Below the pieces are notes generated by a model that had not been told where the DNA came from, searched no databases, and saw only the letters and a list, made by a program, of their open reading frames with translations. Source: Lutraria lutraria (Eukaryota; Mollusca; Bivalvia; Venerida; Mactridae). Taken from it: 64,000 bases of DNA. The position numbers and the translations under genes are program-made. Within the stretch, counting starts at the first letter, position 1. Every line of letters starts with the position of its first letter. The stretch lies in assembly GCA_964023205.1 (NCBI GenBank), contig OZ026835.1, positions 38,289,083 through 38,353,082 on the forward strand, given 5' to 3'. Shown piece by piece: positions 48,347-62,100 of this stretch.

Positions 48347-50172
48347 ATGTATTTTCACAGACCAACGAGATGCCTTGCGATTATATTCTTTTCATTGCTA
48401 GTGAACGGTAAATGGAACCATTCATCTTAGAATGCCAATAATGACGTTTCTTGTTGGTCATTGATATGATTAATAGAAATTAACAGTACAGTTGTTACAT
48501 TTTGTTCATATGCAGACAATCAATTTTGTGATTTCAAGAGTAAGAAATCATGATAAAGAGCACATTTCATTTATGCTGTAACTTCAATTGTAGGATTTAA
48601 CTGAAATGTTTAACCAATGATCTCCATCATAATGAATTTTGTTTCATTTTAGATCTCAATTCTGAGGGTCGAGACGTTATTCGGACAAAAAGGAATGCAT
48701 TTCAGATGTGTAGTTTGGTGAACCTATACACACAGACTTCATGCTTCAGGTACAACCCATATGGCTGCTTCTGTGGTTATGGGCAACGAGGATCCACTCC
48801 CGTAGATGATGCTGACAGGTTTGTGAAGAAATTTACTTGATCGATTTTTTTCGACGCCAACATAATTACCAATATGCTAGAAATTAATTATTCTTAATGC
48901 AAGTGCTCAGCTTTGCGGCTTGTAGTTCTTTCAAGACAGTGGAAAGGTGCAGATTACAATAAACTTTGCCTACAATAATACGACTAACATTGGTGGTGTA
49001 ACAATGAGTACATGTAGTATATAAAAAATTACTTAAGTATTTTCACATTAAACTACTGTTTTGACCTTTCGAATACAAAATATATTTCTTGAATGTTTCA
49101 AAACAACTGCTTACATATTTCTTTAAAGTTCATGATCATGCGTAGTTAACGATAGCCAGGATAAAGAAACTTATGTATAAGTATAGTCTTTGCCTGGATT
49201 GAAAGAGAATGTGTTCTAGCATATATACTAGATAATGAAAACGTGATTTGCACGGAATAATAATAAATAAAGTTTTAATAAACCCATTTCAGATGTTGTA
49301 AAGAACATGATGATTGTTACGGGGAGGTTCACACACGTAATCACTGTAATTTCTGGAGTGGTCTGTTCGTGGGTTATACTTACAACTGCAACCAAGCTTG
49401 TAGATGCACTGGTAAGTACCTTGCTATAACGTGACCAAGAGTTCATATAAATATCCATATCTCCATTATAAGAACTGTAACTAATTTGGCTTGCATATTC
49501 TTTAAGAAAGCTATCGATCCAAACTTTGGACATACAAAAAATGTAATTATCTTCAATAATGTTCGTGCTAAAGCTACATTTGTATTTGAAATCCGTCTCA
49601 TAGCTATGAAGTAAAGGAAAGGAAGTATACAAAAAAAGAGACATATGCAAACAATTGTTTAGTAAAAATCGAAGCCCGTTCACAATGGTTGCTCTGACCA
49701 CTACCAATTGATAGAGAATGCACTGGTAGTGTTACGATCGACCGTTGTGGATGGGCTTGAATTTTTACTAAAGTGTCTGCGAAAAGAGCACTCGATTTGG
49801 AATCAACATAACTTGATCACATTTAAGGTGTTAGGGCTTAAGTTGACAGTATGAACCGTATTAGATCTTGAAGGAGTTTTTTTACAATACCGACACATCG
49901 ATGTTGCTTTCAACAGAGTTAGTTATTTTTTATCATCTAAAAGATTCGCTGAAGCACGACAATACATTGAAATTGCTAAAACTTTTTTAAAAATCGTAAT
50001 ATTTTTTAATTGTATAATGCTTGATGCAGCTTACAATTATTATAATTGTGTTACAGATGAGTCAAAGTGTGCCAGGAAAGTTTGTGAATGTGACTTGCAG
50101 TTGGCAAGCTGTTTAGGGAAAAGTTCCTACAATGAAGAGTACAAAAACTATGACAGAAGCCAGTGTCGATAA
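48347..50172 (+). CDS. Secreted phospholipase A2, complete four-exon model
   Basis: Ca2+-dependent lipase cleaving the sn-2 ester of phospholipids. Exons 48347-48407, 48653-48818, 49293-49411 and 50057-50172, all GT-AG and in phase, give 153 aa. Residues ~1-20 are a hydrophobic signal peptide. RTKR (31-34) is a furin-like site, so the mature enzyme would start at Asn35. The Ca-binding loop is YGCFCGYG (57-64), followed by GSTPVDDADRCC. The active-site motif CCKEHDDCY (77-85) gives His81 and Asp82, and Asp128 in CECD completes the dyad. The cysteines match group I/II-type enzymes; the C-terminal YNEEYKNYDRSQC fits group I. An in-frame TGA upstream supports this ATG. Secreted PLA2s serve digestion or defence and some are venom components; the sequence does not say which applies. 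Confidence 0.92.
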
Positions 50173-51050
50173 CATACGGTCCATGTTTATAAACTGTAGT
50201 TTCACAGCGAGACAAAGCGTCATGAGTGGTGTTTAAAAAAATAAAAGTGCAATGTTTGGAAACCTGTACAAGTAGTGCTTCCTTCGTTACTGTGATAACA
50301 GAACATTTAATTTGCACTCATCGCTTCTTTTCAAACTTGAGAACAATCTTAAAGCTCAATTAATTTCATTCTCGAAGTTTTCTGTTTGAAAAGGTTTTGC
50401 TGTTTATAGTGTTCGAATACAAATCAAGATAAATTGTGATGGCAGAAAATAAGGTTGATGGATGTCATCATTGTTTTAAATGTGCACGATGTTCAGTAAC
50501 TTGCCTTCTTATAAATACGAAGACATTCATCATTATTGCGGTTGTTTTATGAACATACTTTTACTTGATATATTCATTATTGACATGCTTATGATTTTTA
50601 AAAATCTCCACCAATAAATATTTGTTTAAAATTGTAAATCATAGTAGTTGATTAAATGTTTGTAAAATTGGACTCAGGTGTAGATGACAATGTTGTAACA
50701 TAAATGAAGTACATTGTTCATAACGAAGTACAACTTTAGCCTCTGTTGGTTAGTTTGACCAATTTTTAGTCTTCAGTAACTTAATCATATATGTACCCAA
50801 TAGTATTTATAAAAGGTCTATATTATGTATGTCAAGACAAGATTGGACATAATATCAGTATTTGTGTTATCTTATCCTGATGATAACTGTGTTCACAACA
50901 CAAGACACAAGATAGTGGTGAGACCAAAGGCCACATTCATCATTCCGTATCCAGTATCATAACCCTGTGATTGAATTGATTACGGTAATATAGTACATGT
51001 GTGCATAAAAAATTCACATCACTATGACATCTGTGAACAGTTCGTCTTGA
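50173..51050. other. PLA2 3' UTR and spacer
   Basis: A candidate poly(A) signal AATAAA is at 50240-50245, 67 bases after the stop codon. Nothing else is recognised before the minisatellite. Confidence 0.5.
50240..50245 (+). terminator. Candidate poly(A) signal of the phospholipase A2 gene
   Basis: AATAAA within AAAAAAATAAAAGTGC, close behind the stop codon. Confidence 0.45.
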
Positions 51051-52717
51051 ATACCAGGTAAATACTGGTAGGTGACCCAGCTAAGTACTGGTAGGTTACC
51101 CAGGCAGGTACTGGTAGGTGACCCAGGTAAGTACTAGTAGGTGACCCAGGTAAGTACTGGCATTGACCCAGGTAAGTACTGGTAGGTGACCCAGGTAAGC
51201 ACTGGTAGGTTACCCAGGCAAGTACTGGTAGGTTATCCAGGTTAATACTGGTAGGTGACCCAGGTAAGTACTGGTAGGTGACCCAGGTAAGTACTGGCAT
51301 TGACCCAGGTAAGTACTGGTAGGTGACCCAGGTAAGCACTGGTAGGTTACCCAGGCAAGTACTGGTAGGTTATCCAGGTTAATACTGGTAGGTTACCCAG
51401 GCAAGTACTGGTAAGTTATCCAGGTTAATACTGATAGGTGACACAGGTAAGTACTGGTAGGTGACCCAGGTAAGCACTGGTAGGTTACCCAGGCAAGTAC
51501 TGGTAGGTTATCCAGGTTAATACTGCATGGTAGGTTACTCAGGCAAGTACTGGTAGGTTATCCAGGTTAATACTGATAGGTGACCCAGGTAAGTACTGGT
51601 AGGTGACCCAGGCAAGTACTGGTAGGTTACCCGGGTAAAGATTGGTAGGTGACCCAGGTAAGTACTGATTGGTGACCCAGGTAAGTACTGGTATGTGACC
51701 CAAGTAAGTACTGGTAGGTGACCCAAGTAAGTACTGGTAGGTGACCCAGGTAAGTACTGGTATGTGACCCAGGTAAGTACTGTTAGGTTATCCAGGTAAG
51801 CACTGGTAGGTTACCCAGATAAGTACTGGCAGGTTATCCAGGAAAATTCTGGTAGGTGACCCAGGTTAGTACTGGCAGGTTATCCAGGTATATACTGGTA
51901 GGTGACCCATGTAAGTACTGGCAGGTTATCCAGGTAAATTCTGGTAGGTGACCGAGGTAAGTACTGATAGTATGTCCTGGAACGTAGGCTATCCAGGCAA
52001 GTACTGGTAACTCAGGTAAGTACTGATAGCTTAACCTAGGTAAATACTGGTAGGTAATCGAAGGTAACCCGGGCAAATACTGGTATGTGACCCATGTAAG
52101 TACTGATAGGTTATCCAGGTAAATACTGGTAGGTGACCCAGGAAAGTACTGGTATTGACCCAGGTAAGTACTGGTAGATGACCCAGGTAAGTACTGGTAT
52201 TGACCCAGGTAAGTACTGGTAGATGACCCAGGTAAGTACTGGTATGTGACCCAGGTAAGTACTGGTAGGTTATCTAGGTAAATACTGGTATGTGACCCAG
52301 GTAAGTACTGGCAGGTTATCCAGGTAAATGCTGGTATGTGACCCAGGTAAGTACTGGTAGGTTATCCAGGTAAATACTGGTAGGCTATCAAGGTAAATAC
52401 TGTTATGTGACCCAGGTAAGTACTGTTATGTGACCCAGGTAAATACTGGTAGGTAACCCAAGTAAATACTGATAGATTACCTAGGCAAATACTGGTAGGT
52501 TATCGAAGCTAACCCATGTAAATACTGGTAGGTAAGTGAGGTAAGTACTGGTAGGTAACCCATGCAAATACTGGAAGGAAACCCAGGCAAATACTGGTAG
52601 GTAACTCAGGTTAGTACTGTTAATAATCCAGGCAAATTCTGGTAGGCAACCCACTCAAGTACTGGTAACCCAGGAATGTAGGTTACCCAGGTAAGTATTG
52701 GTAAGTTACACAGAAAC
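51051..52717. repeat. 23-bp minisatellite, ~70 units
   Basis: The unit is close to TGACCCAGGTAAGTACTGG followed by TAGG, tandem over ~1.67 kb with variants (TTATCCAGG, TATGTGACC, shortened CATTGACCC). Because 23 is not a multiple of 3, the minus strand is open in long stretches and reads repeats of TYQYLPGSP; these are not taken as genes. About twenty copies carry an exact CAGGTAAGT. Confidence 0.97.
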
Positions 52718-53191
52718 TCAGGTTAGATCAACTGATGCTCTTACCTCACAGAACTGCTTTTGAATACTAAAGCCAAGCCTAATGGGAATGTAATCGATTT
52801 CATCCAGTAAATAATAACACTGGTTTTTTTTACTTGGAATTAGTTGGGTAAACCAAATACAGAAAACACTTTTAAAACCCATTTTGTGTTTTAATACCTT
52901 CATAATAATCATTTAACAACAATGTCAGAAAATGTGTACACATGTAAATATATTCGACACTGTTTACATACAAACTGATAGGCAACACAATATTACAATA
53001 ACTATCTTCCCACTACATAGTTATAACAGTGTTGTTGGGATCCTTTAATAATGTTACATTGTAACACCTGTAATTCTAAAAATCATGATACCCAATAAAA
53101 TATCACAAAGACATGTACATCAAAAAATGACTTATCTATGCCATACAGCATGAAATAACATGACAGATTTCCACTAATATTTTACTTTAAG

Positions 53192-53370
53192 TACAGTCAA
53201 ACATGTGAATAGAGGCCATCCTTTGGAAAGACAAAATTGGCCTTTATTGACAGGTGACCTCAATTTTCAGGTCGTTTTGTTAAAAAAAGTCAAAGACGAC
53301 TTAAAAGAACGGCCTTTATTTACAGGGTGGCCTTTATTCAGAAGTGGCCCCTAATACAAGTTTGACTGTA
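53192..53370. mobile_element. MITE family A, copy 6
   Basis: TACAGTCAAACATGTGAATA to CAAGTTTGACTGTA, 179 bp, with GGCCTTTATTGACAGGTGAC inside. Confidence 0.75.
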
Positions 53371-55756
53371 CCATAATGTGATAGTAAATATATATTTAGA
53401 CTAACTTTTTAAATATATTAGTGCATCAAAACATTGGTATTTGGCTTCTTAATGAACATATTCGAGTAAAGATTCATAGATATGTTCTAATCAACTATAA
53501 ATTGGAATGAATAAAGCAAAACGAACACAATCGTCAACTTACACTGGGTTGTCGGAGCACCATTGCTAAATCTCTGACAGTGACACCAGATATTAGAGAG
53601 TCATATGTATAAACTCATCAGTTCAAATGGTTACCTAAATAACATGTCAAAATGTGATGTTATAAAATTCGTTAGTGTTTCACAAACAACAAAATGATGA
53701 TGTTGCAGCTTGGTCCTGACTTTAAATGAGTATGGTAAGTACTTTTTATCACAACCTGTTTAAGTACACATCCATCACGAAAGCATAACTTGAAAAACAA
53801 AGTTAATATGCTAATTTTGTTAATCTTAATATCAAGCATCATAAAGTAGATGAACCAAAAAGAAATTTATAACACCTGTCGTAACTGGTGATGGTAAAAC
53901 ATGGAAGCGTAGACAGTAAATATATTTTTGCATGAATCAATTTGAGATACACTTGTTAATTTGAGATAGCAACAACATAGTGAAAAGAACAAAGATTGTA
54001 AATATTTATAATTAACAGAAAAATAATACACTATTACATGTATATCACCCATAAGCCAACAAAAAGCCAAGTATAATGCACATGTACATGTTTAAAACAA
54101 ATCATTTATCTTGCTATATTTATCAAATACAACAAGACAAACAGTAAGTTTTACTTGAAAAATAGAACCTAAAGTATAACATAGTAGATGGCTAATTTGA
54201 GATAAATTTAATAATGCATTCATACTTTGACACATTCTATAATGTCTTATTATTATCTGAGTGCAATACAAACCATACTTTGTACCTTTTAAGACAAATA
54301 CATTAATTATTCTGAACTGAATTTTTAATCAAAGCACTGAAAGACATCATGGAAACTGAACTTACATAGACTTGCTCTGCAACATGGAACAGGAATTAGT
54401 TTATCAACTGTATGACACAACTGTAGTGCTAAGTCTGCATCAAATTTTATGCGCGCTAAGCGAGTGACAGCTATGTCATTCAGTTTCCAAAAACAGTAAA
54501 TTCAATTTATTGTGAATACAAATTCTATAAAATCCATTGACAAAATATAAATTAAAACAAGACAAAAAATCTGAATTCTAACAACACAATGCATAGTAAC
54601 TGTTATGAACAAATGGTTAACTATGAAAAATTTGTAGCTACATCAGTGTGTATCATTTTTTTCAAATTTACCAATTTTCCAAATCCAATGGAACAAATAT
54701 GACAAAACAAACCATACAACCATTGATTAATGATATAATTATCAAATTGACAATATTTCAAAAAAAGTTTTCCAAGACAAAAATAATTCCTTTCTTCAGC
54801 ATGATATTACCTAAGATAAACTTGTAAAGCACACCTTTATATATGTACATAAGAACGTACTATAGGATGTTAGTTAATCAGATAACAAACAGAAACTTAC
54901 ATGAAAATTGATAAAAACAATTAAGCAGTGCTATTACAATGTATAAATGATAATGCATAATTTAGCTACATAGATTTTTTCATTAAAACAAAACTATGTA
55001 CACATACACATAAATATATTAATTTAACATAACAAACAAAAAATGAAAACAAATGCTCAAACTACATGTACAGGTTAGTTATTTTAATGTTAAATAACAT
55101 ATGGTTGGTCTCAATAATTATGTTAACAACAAAACTGAATCATTTTTGTTGAGAAATATCCAGCAGATGGATTCCAACGTACAAATTCAGTTCTTCCAAA
55201 AGCATGGAATCTTAATCACAATCAAAATATTGAAGCTACAAGCATTGATTCATGGAACTACAATTTATTGAATTACATGTTCAAAAAGGCCACATGACCC
55301 CAGTCAATCCTATTAGCCATCTACAGATCAGACTTGTGATGTCTTAACGTTCATGGACAATGTTTTGTTGAAAAAAAAGCAACCCAAAACAATAAATCAA
55401 AGCCCAACTATGTACAACATCAAAACAAACCCAAACAAGTACCAGTCAGATACATGTACACACACATACAGTAAAACCTTGTTATCTTGAGGAGTTATTG
55501 AACCAGACTAAATGCTAGAGATAAACCTAGTGCACATTTATTGAATTAAAACTTAACTGTGTATCATGCCCCTTACTTTGGGTATATACAGTAATATGAA
55601 AATGCTTACTAAAATGTACCAGTACTCCACATGTAGATGTATTTAATAAGATGAAAATACATGTTTGTTGATTGTTTAAATATATGTTGATTAAGTTCTT
55701 TTATTGTCCAATTTCAACCAGGTGTGAAAAACACAAAGTACTATTAACTATTAAGA

Positions 55757-55762
55757 TTTATT
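55757..55762 (-). terminator. Candidate poly(A) signal of SYAP1 (long isoform)
   Basis: AATAAA on the minus strand about 370 bases after the stop; a second copy lies at 55765-55770. Confidence 0.35.
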
Positions 55763-56133
55763 CTTTTATTTTCCAATTTGAACTACCGGTATGTGTAAAT
55801 AATGTGGTGTACGCCGATATGCATGAGCTAGCAATATCCAATTTGACACTATACAAGATAATTATGGAAATTTACACTTAAAATTAGTCAAGGTATCACA
55901 AATTGTACTTGAGTTATCAAGGTAACAATATGCTTGTAATAAACATGGAAATTTATATACAACTAGGAATAAAACATGATGGGACTTCAAGATCTCCTTG
56001 TGACATTGATGTTTGTAATAACAAAGATTTACTGTACATAGAACCAGTTATAACTGGAAACCAGTCACACACACATGTATAAGGAAGAAGACAACATAGA
56101 CGGATGGATACGAGAGATGTAATGCAGCAAGAA

Positions 56134-59100
56134 TTAAGTCTGTGAGCTTTCTTCTTCTATTTGTTTCATTATTTCATTTTCTATATCAGGATCATCAATA
56201 TCATCTCCATTATTAACCATCTCGTACTCCTGTAATTCTCTCTGTAATTCTTCCTCCCATTCAGGTACATCAGTTTTGTCTTTCTCACCTGAAATTACAG
56301 AATTAGTATATATTTATATACACCAGTACATTAATACTCTGCCTTATTCAAAATATAAACTGCTAAAAATGTTATAAGGGTCACTTGTGATATTGCTTGT
56401 AGTGATTGCTTCATAATCTTAACACAACTGTTGATTAGATCAGATAAATGTTTGGTCAATAATGCATCATATGCCAGTGCAAAAAAATAAAACAAATGAT
56501 GTCCATTGCAGAATATCTGTATATTACATATTTGTATGGACAGACTATTCAAACATTGAGTAAGTGTTCCTTATCAAATTTTGAGTAGTATACATGTACC
56601 ATCTTATTTCCCCCATAATGCAACATTGACCATCAATGTTTGTTGACCTCTCCATGACGTCTTTATATTTACTATAGCTTCATATACTACCATATAGAAT
56701 TTGCAAATTTGAACCTGCTAGAAATTATTGCCTTCTCTTGCCCAAGGCTACTGTATGTTTGTAATAATTAAGATGGCTAAAATCTGAACTTATATTGATT
56801 TGTCATGAACTTAATTATTGCAATATTTCCACGGATATTACTACAACTGTGAAAGATTTAAGAGATTGAACACGTTAGTGATGATATCATCATACAATCT
56901 ATGAAACTGTCCGAAAATTGTTACTGTGACATTCAATGTTTGTTCAGACATTTACGTACAGTAACAAGACAACAGTACTACACCATATCAGGCTATCAAC
57001 ATTGATTAGGTTGGTGTTATACACTGATGTTTGTAGCTAAGGATTTATCCTACAACAAGTACAAGCCAACTAAAGCATATTATAGTGATTATGTAATACA
57101 TATACAATGGAAAAGTAGAGAGAACAGGATCATAATACTGTGTGATATACATAACTAGAGAAATCATGCACCGAAAAACCGTAAACGAGAATATTAGAGA
57201 CAATTTGATACTACAGTACTTCAACCATTTACTTTAGTCACATAATTCAAGTTTATACAGGAGAATTCACACCTATGATGATAATTGGTCAAATATTAAG
57301 CCATATATGCAAATGACTTTTTAGTACAGCTTGGTATCACTGCATATTGAAGGACTGAATCAAATAAATGTTTTTGAAACACAATGCCCCATCCAGGTAA
57401 CCTTGAACATTGATCTACTGACCTTAAAATGCACAGGTCATGTAGAGGTTGTCATGAGGAACCAACATGTAAAGTTTGATGACTGTAGGTGGGAGCGGTT
57501 TGATTTTATAAGGCAAGGTACAAGTTTGGTACAAAGTATATAAACATACAGAATGGAACATTCCATAATAGCAAAATAAATGAACTACTAACTGTGATAT
57601 GAACCTAAAAATAATCCCATTCGGCGACCATGTAACTATTCAGCTTAGACAGTTTAATAAAATTGCACTTTACCAAGATAACAGATTACTCATTAATACA
57701 TGGTACACTGGATTATGTGGTAATGAATTCGACATTTCATGAAAATATTAGAAACTAGTTGTAGTGAATGTATAATTGTGATAAATTTCATACAAACCTA
57801 GCTGACCATGTTAATTAATTATTTTGCACCTATACTATGGTACACACTCTTATAATAAGCATGCATAAATATATACACTCATACATTATTATCCTAGCCA
57901 TGCAAGGTAATTGCAAAAGAGAACTAAAGTTAAAGCATACATCACACACATATATATATTTAATATATGGTACAAAAGAGATCAGTGAATTTTGAAGCTA
58001 AATATGATTTAAATTGTTATAAACCATCAAGATATTTTTATCATGAAAGAAGCAGTGTTTGTGAAATACTGATGCTCCCTAAAGGCAGCCAACCGGATAG
58101 TAAGACCTTGACCTTTGACCTACTGACCTCAAAATCAGTCAGGGTCATCTACATGTGATGATCAACCTCCCTACCAAATCTGGTGAGCTTAAACCTAATA
58201 GTTCTCTAGTTAATGCGCGGACAAGGTTTGGTTACAGACTGACGGACAGACCAACCGACATGTGCAAAGCAATATAACCCCTAATGTAACACAAGAAAGC
58301 ATGAATACATAAAATAATGGTAAAAAATTATGCATTCAATGGAGTAAATGATAGAGAACATAATATTAATTATAATACACATATCAGATTGGTGCCATGT
58401 TGCTGATTAAAGCTTGCATTGTATGTTTAAGATCACAGTGATTTTGATCAATTGATCTGAAAACCAGTGAATTTACTTAGACCACATGATTTGTGTATAG
58501 TCTAATTATTGAAAAATGCATGCTGTATGCTGTATTCATAAGCTTTTACATACCACATTATGAATGGTTGAAGAACATGAAGCACAACTTGATTCTTATA
58601 AATCAACCTTGACATCAGATAGTACAAGACAAAATTCCAAAAACTATGCTAGGCCAAACCTGTCCATTCTAATTTGATCAGACTATTAATGATTGAAACT
58701 TTCCTAACATGAAATGAATCCTAAGAAAATGATACAACATCACAATTTATGGCTACCAGTAAAATTTCAAGATTTTTAAACTGATAAAAGCAGAAATTAC
58801 ACTAGTAATTCATGCTTGTATCTTATTAATAAATCTATCCTTATTAACATTGCCTGTGCCACACTAGTCTCTTTTCAACATATCATTCACTAGCAGATAC
58901 TATATATATGTACAAATAATGACGTGTAACTATGATTCTGTAGAATTTCTAAGAATGATAAAATAAAACTGAAATATTGTACAGTTAACAACAAAATACA
59001 TGAAAGGCTCATACTTTGTCAAAAAGAATAAATGTTGTTCTTTTTTTGAAGAATGAATAGGTGACATACCAGAAAGTTTCAAGGTAAATGAACATGATTT

Positions 59101-62100
59101 TAGCAATAATATAACAAGAATCACAGTTCGTACACATGGAAAAATATACATGTTTGTATAGGTAAAGGAAGAAATGCTTCATCTATATGAAGCTTAAAAT
59201 TGTAAGCATTAAAACTTGTTAATTCCAGTGCCCAAGACATCCGTACCTATGAGCTTGTTTGTTGTTGTTGCTGTTGTTTTTGTTCTTCTTGTAAAGCTAA
59301 ATATTCATCAATAAGAGCCTGTTCCCAATCATCATCATCATCATTCAAACCTGTACATACAGACACATGCATTCTTTTTACAAGCACTCATTTTACACAG
59401 AGTAATAGACTGGTGTACAATATCAGACAGGAAGTAAATCACTAAAGAAAGAAAATATATGAGAACCAATCTAACGAAACTACCCGTATGAAGACTTATC
59501 ATGTTAATTTAAGGTCTGATATTTGAAATTAAAATAACAAAACTAACACGCTTTCAGTATGCTTTTTTAACATATCAAAACTCTGGACAGGAAACAAATC
59601 AGTTTTACAGTTTGTAAATAAGACTTTTGCAACAATATTTGTATAATTAAAAGTTAAATGGAGAATTTTTTTAGATAATGCTGCAATTATTTATCCTATA
59701 AAAAGCAAACTTGAAGGAGTCATGCATAGCATCACCACACAGCACACTAGTCTACGGGTCAATAAACAAAATAATTTCAGTAATGCCTGGGCCCTGCATT
59801 CTATTAATCTACCAGTTTAGCAGCCCAATACCTTTTTCATATTTTCTAATTTGACAATGTCAACCAATGAACTAAAGTTCTTGTATTCAAAAGTAACAAC
59901 AGTTTCACTTTTTTGTGTACAATTAAAATAATTCCGAATAAATATAGATGTTAACACCATATAAAGGTAGAAACTCATCAAGTCCTTCTAACAGCCTATA
60001 CCTACAGTTTAGTACATTAACATAAATATAACATAATGACGACCAATAAAAGAGTGAATATTTATTTCTTCCAGTATTTTAACAATGAAATTTAACCAGA
60101 AATTTCTTACAATTTTGCAAACCCCAAAGTTAAACAGAATTGAATTTCTTGCACTCTGCACATTCTCACATCCTTTATGTTCATTATGAAAGACTGATTT
60201 CATCCCCTGTTACTGTGTATTATATAAGACAGATTCTAACCCATGTATTATATAAAACAGATTCAATCCTCTAACATTAGTCTAGTAGTGGATATATCAA
60301 AGAAAACAACTGATAATATGATGATCATAATTAACAATTACAATTACTCTTATGGCAATCTTAGCTAAGGAACATACAGAAAATGTTAGTACAAAGAGCA
60401 TAAAATAAGACCAACATTTGCTGGCTAAAAGTTGCTAACGTTTGCTATGTTTGGCAGGTGCAGATTTTGTCGGACACATTTTATCAAGTTGAACTTGATC
60501 AAAAGTTAACTCATCAGTCTAGCAAGTGAACAAAGCCTGCTATTGCTCGGGTACATGAATGATGCAGTAATACATAGCACTTTTAGCAGAAGCTCCATTT
60601 TATAATTATCATAGAAAAAATCAAGTAAGAGGCCAATCAGAAAAATGAATTTTTTTATATGCCCGAGATGAGAAATTACTTTATACTAGTATAATGCTAC
60701 ATATATACATACACTATGCTGAATACATACAGACATGTGTTACAGATGAACAGAATTTTTTTTTCGCACATTTGATATCATTTCGATCAAAACAACAAAG
60801 TAATAAATTACAAGAACAAGAGTTGCCTGACAACAGCATATATATTCATTTGAAATTCCTTAAAAAAGGTATAAAGTTCAAGTGGTATAGGACAAACATG
60901 CAGTCAGAGTTATTGGACTTGATACTGATGATAACAAAACATAGTAAAAATGTTATGCTTTGTTTAAAGACATGTTGTTTACTAGTTGCTCAGATATAAG
61001 CCTACAAACATAACTATGATAAACTGTGCTTATGACACTATGTGCTATAAAAAGAAGACAACAAAATTTCTTTCAAGAAATGAGCCCCAAAAAATGATCA
61101 AAATTAGATTCCTCTGTTTCAAAGAAGAAAAACTGCCCTCAACATCAGATAAACAGAAAATAAACCATACAATACAATATGATGGGAGAGTGTAACAAGG
61201 AGATGACTTATCTACCAGTAATACATGTATATAAATGAGATGAGGCAGACGTAATTTCATCATGATAACACCATAATTTCCCACAGAGTAGCTTTGAATG
61301 AAGTACTAATGTCAAAGCAAAAACTAAGAAAGCATTTCTTTTCCAGCATAAAGTTTTCCCCATCATACTTTACCAGGTTTATTGACAACTACATAAAGTG
61401 AACAACATAACAAAGTGTCAACATAATACAAACAAAACATGAGTTATTAAGTTATTAAGATCGTTATTGACCGAACATTTCGTCATTATGATTATTGCAT
61501 GTATAGAACCAATCATCAAATGAACAAATGTGTTTTTAAAACACAATGCCCCCTCAGGTTGATCTTAACCTTTGACCTACTGACCTGAAAATATACAGGT
61601 CCTGTAGAGGTTGTCATGAGGAACCAACATATGAAGTTTGATGATTGTAGGTGGAAGTGTTCTGATTTTATAGGCAAGGTTAAAGTTTGGTACAAACAGG
61701 CAGACAGACAGAAAACAGGTCAAAAACAATATGCCCCCAATCTATCGATACAGGGGCATAAAAAACTTCAGCAAAAGTCTAAATTTTGTGTTTTAAGCAT
61801 TAAAACAAACTTTATCTCAGTAAAACTATTAAGTAAACATTGATTTACTGTTGTTGGTGTTCAATGATTCATACTATTCAATGTAACAGCTGTCATAACA
61901 CTTATGAAGAGATGACTTAAGTTTTCTAAATTTATGCAATTTATCATTACTTCATTCTCAAGCTTATTTGCTAGAGAAAGTAAAGTAAATAGCTACACAA
62001 TCCTGATTTTCAACACTTATATAGAAATATTATACCAAAGAAATAAATACAAATAAAGAAAAATACTATAAATATGACAAGTTTGGGTCATTACACATCC

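Larger units (their letters stand above)
52718..56133. other. Region downstream of SYAP1
   Basis: Contains a family A MITE at 53192 and a MITE-like end TACAGTAAAACCTTGTTATC near 55469. The last ~370 bases are probably SYAP1 3' UTR. No other gene is recognised. Confidence 0.5.

Noticed and set aside
49228..49707. 159-codon minus-strand frame
   Set aside because: Antisense to PLA2 exon 3, whose coding sense is certain.
51022..52076. Minus-strand open frames with TYQYLPGSP repeats
   Set aside because: They lie wholly in the 23-bp minisatellite, whose phase rotates through all frames; no independent sign of coding.
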